Positions 7,908 through 11,445 of a stretch of 11,445 bases of DNA are shown here, one piece after another; positions within the stretch are counted from its first letter, which is position 1; each line of letters starts with the position of its first letter. The notes under the pieces were generated by a model, which saw only the letters and a program-made list of their open reading frames with translations, did not search any database and had not been told where the DNA came from. The DNA lies in NCBI GenBank assembly GCA_034696485.1, contig JAQIWT010001298.1, forward strand, positions 1 through 11,445, in the 5' to 3' direction. Position numbers and translations under genes: made by a program. This stretch comes from Isohypsibius dastychi (taxonomy: Eukaryota > Tardigrada > Eutardigrada > Parachela > Isohypsibiidae).

Positions 7908-8039
7908 AACAATGCGACAAAACAACCGAAACCTTCCATACCCATTCATCTTATCACAATCTTCACCGCTGTACCCCACTCGTATAAAAAGCAGACAACA
8001 AGTACAACAAAGCGGTCCAGGAAATAAAAAACAAAATAA

Positions 8040-11000
8040 TTATAGAGCTCCGAAAAAAGTTGGAAGATTCAAATGATCATCCAATACAAAAGTGCTTGTG
8101 GAGCATGAAGTAGAAGAGGTAGAAGAAAGGACATCGGGCTTTTTTCTATGTAGACCACTATGAACAATCACCTGTTGCTTTGACGAATCACCCAAAAACT
8201 TGACCGAACTCTCAAATACTTTCTTAAAGGCCTCTCTTTTAAATTTGTCATTCGAAATCTTCCCACCCGGCTTCGGGAATAATATCCCATCAAGATGTTC
8301 GAAAGACAAGTCGGTCATAAACGCTCTGGTCACTTGCTCCGTGAACCGTGGCTTGAATGCAACATATGCACTAACGGCCAAATTCAATAATGGCGTCTGA
8401 TTATTCTCCAACTGTCCATGGGCCTTTAATCCACTCAAAATCTCCTGCATGAGAAATGACACTCCATCGCCATTAAATGGTGACCTTTGCAACTTGAGCA
8501 ACTGCATGATGATCATTTGAGCCAGCTGAGTGAATCGTAATGACAACTGCGAGTCATTCCATGATAACGCCCCAAATACCGTTATTAATATCGATTCAGC
8601 AAATCCCGAAGTCTCCAGACACAATATCCCCAATCTCGAGAGCTCACCGACACTTTTCGTCTTTTGTCGTTGACCATCATCCACATCCTCCATCATTTCA
8701 ACATCCTCCTCTTCTTTTCCGCTTGAACTTGCCTTCCCACACAAAATCCGTTGAAGAACCAAGTTGGCATAGTCAGTTGTGAAACCTTGTCGAAGATTCT
8801 CGTGGAGGATCTCTTCTTGTTCAGTAACATCTTCCGCCGGAAGTGAATTCCAGTAGGTTATAAGGAGTCTGGTCATAACCGAACAAAATTGCGATAACAC
8901 TGGGACAAGAGCACTCTCATGACGATCTTCCGGACAATAGCGGATATAATTTGCCATCAATTCACGAATGATGGTTCGAATGCGGAACATTGGGATGGGG
9001 GTCATTCCGAGTGGTTGGATGATGGTTGAGTTGATAACTGAGGTCAGGTTGGGAACATCGTACAAGCTTGAGGAAAAGCACCGTCCAGCAAAACCAATTG
9101 TCCGGCAAGCGTTTTCAAAATTCGTCTACAAAAAATAAACACATCTTTATCATTTTTGAATATTAAATCTCTCAAGATTCAGTTGAATTAAAAATCTTAA
9201 TTATCAAATCAGGAAAAGATTTCTGGAAATATCATTTTCCAAAAAAAATTCAAAAAAAATCTGATACTGACAAAATTTCTAATTCATCTGAAACATGCTT
9301 GTTGTTGAGTGTAAGCAGTGGACTGACCTGCATCCAATTTTGCATCCTGATAATCTCATTAGAAAGACCAGCGCTCTGAGCAACATCCCCAAACAGCGGC
9401 TTCAACACAGCTTTCCTCTCCACATCTGGCAGTTCCAGAATCTTTCTGTTTTCTTTCGGTAACATCCCACCATTTTTCATGTCATACAAACTCAAACATG
9501 ATCCGAGTAATCCAAATGCATTCTCCAACAATCCCATCAATCCCGGATCAAAGAACCGGATATTCATCACAGTGGCGGCAATAATAGTCGAACAAAATGT
9601 CAGCTGCTGTTTGCGCTCCATCAAAACCGGTGCTTCGAATCCTCCATTAATCCGCATATCCAAACCGAAGAACTTTAAAAATCCACTTCCGGTCTTCATG
9701 GCTCCCGCAAAATCGCCCGATTGCCAGATGGGTGAAACCGCCGCCAATATTTCACTCAACAAATTGGACTTCTTCGTCAAATCATTATCGGACCGCGTCA
9801 GAATAATCAATCCTTCGAGAAGTGCGCATCGATCAGTAAGAGAGAATATTCCATTTCCGGCGGTGAGGAATTCAATGGTCATTCCAACAATCTCATCATA
9901 GCATTCAACAAGTGTTTCTGTTATATTCCGGCATAAACTGTTGAGCAAATTCCGTCCGTGAAAGTGAAGCTCATCAGTCGCCCGATCCGTACTTCCGGTT
10001 GTATCTCGAATGAGTTGCAGAATAAATCTATAACACAAAAACGAATTGTCATGTCAATTTTATTCATTTTAATTAAATTCAAAAAAATCAAAATGAAATG
10101 ACCTGTAGATTTTGAGCAAAAGTTCCCGTCTAATCCGGTCCTCTTTTTCATCCTCATCTCCAAGCTTCACGAGAAAATTTGTCGTAAGTTTGGAAATGCA
10201 GCTGAGTCGGACTGATAAAATCCCCGGTTCGACATTCACTTCCAAATTAATTAGTCGGTGCAACAATTCAAACGACTGCGACCGGAAGTGTTTGATCAAC
10301 TGAATCCTGGGTAAGTTGGAGATGCATTCCGTTCCCCGGCTTGGATCAACGCTGTTCGAGAGAAGCGACAGCATTGCCGACCATGGCTCCAAAACATTTT
10401 CACTTTTATCCAACAACAATTTCAACGAGGCGAGAGCGAATTCCAGAGTTTCTGTTGGAAGAATTTTTCGTATCCGGCGCACCAAGTCGGTTATTCTTGC
10501 GCGATGTGAGAGCAGAAATTCTCGAAATTCCACTTCTTGGTGCATAAATTCCAACTCCAAAACATGATTGCCATGATCCAAGTCTTGCAGAAGAAACAAA
10601 TTCAAACACCCCTGTAAAAAAACAGCACGAATTATATCATCAGAAGATTCTGGAAATTCTCGAAAATATGTGTAACTGAGCCGAATTCTGAGAAATTAAA
10701 AAAACACAAATGTAGGAATTTGAAAATAATTTTTCACCTGCAACAGTGGTCCCCCATATACTTTCAATTCGGGGAGATGCGGAAAGATGCGATGTCCCCA
10801 CAAGAATATCCAACCGCTCAACGCAATACTCGATATCACAGGACTCTGATGGGATGTCAATTGGAAGAGAATGCGGATATATTGTTGAAATGGCGACTCA
10901 CTTCCGGTGGACTGTGTTAGCCAATCTGGGATGATATCCAAGAGTGACAACTGAAATGCCAATCCAGCATACACTTCACAAAAACGCTTGCACGTTTTAT

Positions 11001-11445
11001 ACGTCTGCTCATTCAACGCTCCATTATATTGGACATGCTGAGATAAGGCGTTGAAATAAGCAGGCTTTCCAAAAAACTGCATCAACAAGAAGATATTCCC
11101 AGCTTTTGGATGACGACGTTCGAGGATGTTACAGAGGAATTCGGCAATTTCCAATTGAAGAGCATCATACTCTATCATCTGAAGCAATATAGTGTCGATT
11201 AATTTCCCATCCTGATTCCACAAGAATTTGACCGGCGCAAATTCGGCGATAGTTGAGCAAATCTGGATGAGATTTGTGGAAATATAAACAAACTCCCTTC
11301 CTGCTGACCGCAATAAGGAACGAATAAGAAAGGGAATAAAGTCGGTCATGGCGTTCTTGAATGATTCAAGACGTTCACGTTGAGTGTTACTTGGTCCATC
11401 TTTGAATCGGTAAATGTCATCGGTTAGACGCATGAGTAAGACGCT
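8040..11445 (-). CDS. XPO5: Exportin-5 (XPO5), 5' end beyond the window
   Basis: RanGTP-dependent karyopherin that exports pre-miRNA and other short hairpin RNAs from nucleus to cytoplasm. Four exons: 11445..10738 (continuing off the edge), 10611..10103, 10027..9328 and 9125..8040 (stop TAA), with GT-AG introns of 126, 75 and 202 nt and consistent phases, giving 1000 residues. Similarity to human XPO5 runs along the whole length: LLMRLTDDIYRF answers LLRLAEDVVTF near human residue 165, the middle contains DRCALLEGLIIL, and FENACRTIGFAG, CPEDRHESALVPVLSQF and GLKAHGQ...AFKPRF match the C-terminal third. An acidic stretch (KEEEDVEMMEDVDDGQ) occupies the place of the human acidic loop, and the terminal KKPDVL resembles human KKTKPML. 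About 160 N-terminal residues (importin-beta N domain, RanGTP contact) are missing only because the window ends. HEAT-repeat helices are evident. No frameshift is seen. Confidence 0.95.
9126..9327 (-). other. Exportin-5 intron (202 nt)
   Basis: Donor ATGCAG|GTCAGT, acceptor TTTTTTGTAG|ACGAAT, phase 0. Removal joins RMQNWMQ to TNFENACRTIG, matching the human RMQRFFSTLYENCFHILG region with almost no length difference. The intron is AT-rich with long A/T runs. Confidence 0.85.
10028..10102 (-). other. Exportin-5 intron (75 nt)
   Basis: Donor CTACAG|GTCATT, acceptor GTTATAG|ATTTAT, phase 2. The junction codon AG+A gives Arg, producing LLKIYRFILQLIRD. Confidence 0.85.
10612..10737 (-). other. Exportin-5 intron (126 nt)
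   Basis: Donor TTGCAG|GTGAAA, acceptor TTTTTTACAG|GGGTGT, phase 0. It joins GGPLLQ to GCLNLFLLQDL. Confidence 0.85.

Larger units (their letters stand above)
7525..8039. other. 3' intergenic region between convergent genes
   Basis: It lies between the stop of the plus-strand glycine-rich gene and the stop of minus-strand exportin-5, so it holds both 3' UTRs. It contains the 17-bp hairpin and the exportin-5 poly(A) signal, listed separately. An ATG frame (7819-8076, plus) antisense to the exportin-5 3' end shows no domain and is probably not a gene. No AATAAA is seen on the plus strand soon after 7524; AATACA at 7668-7673 is a weak candidate. Confidence 0.5.

Noticed and set aside
7819-8076. 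ATG reading frame of 85 codons on the plus strand
   Set aside because: It is antisense to the exportin-5 3' end and last codons, starts inside the hairpin arm, and has no signal, membrane segment or domain.
9479-9901. 140-codon plus-strand frame
   Set aside because: Antisense shadow inside an exportin-5 exon.
1-11445. CRISPR array, tRNA, rRNA, transposase or reverse transcriptase
   Set aside because: None was seen by reading both strands: no regularly spaced repeats, no cloverleaf recognised and no transposon protein motif.

Overview
The window is eukaryotic, from an invertebrate animal. Genes are split by short GT-AG introns (about 59-290 nt), and the recognisable proteins are animal ones. 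Exportin-5 is present; it is reported absent from Caenorhabditis elegans, so a C. elegans-like nematode is unlikely. The divergent class A GPCR, short introns and moderate GC would suit a tardigrade or another ecdysozoan. That placement is inference and was not tested.

Layout from left to right: (1) about 1-1026, minus strand: the N-terminal half (TM1-TM4) of a divergent rhodopsin-type GPCR whose 3' part leaves the window on the left and may be damaged. (2) 1027-1998: no convincing gene; a perfect 12-bp hairpin and two poly-C tracts. (3) 1999-2692, plus strand: a two-exon gene or gene fragment for a four-pass membrane protein of unrecognised family. (4) 3265-4590, minus: a complete four-exon gene for mitochondrial glycine cleavage system H protein. 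(5) 5185 to at least 5849, minus: the 3' exons of a Shisa-like Cys-rich single-pass membrane protein, including a 28-nt microexon. (6) 6917-7524, plus: a secreted glycine-rich protein with a Met/Arg-rich tail behind a Lys-Arg site, probably with an intron in its 5' UTR. (7) 8040 to the right edge, minus: exportin-5, lacking only its N-terminal exon(s), which lie outside the window.

There is no operon or evident shared pathway. GCSH and exportin-5 are housekeeping genes (mitochondrial one-carbon metabolism; nuclear export of small structured RNAs). The GPCR, four-TM protein, Shisa-like protein and glycine-rich secreted protein look lineage-specific or fast-evolving. I see no CRISPR array, tRNA, rRNA or recognisable transposase. 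The best candidates for something undescribed are the glycine-rich precursor with its cationic Met/Arg tail, the Shisa-like gene, and the 17-bp perfect hairpin between two convergent genes.
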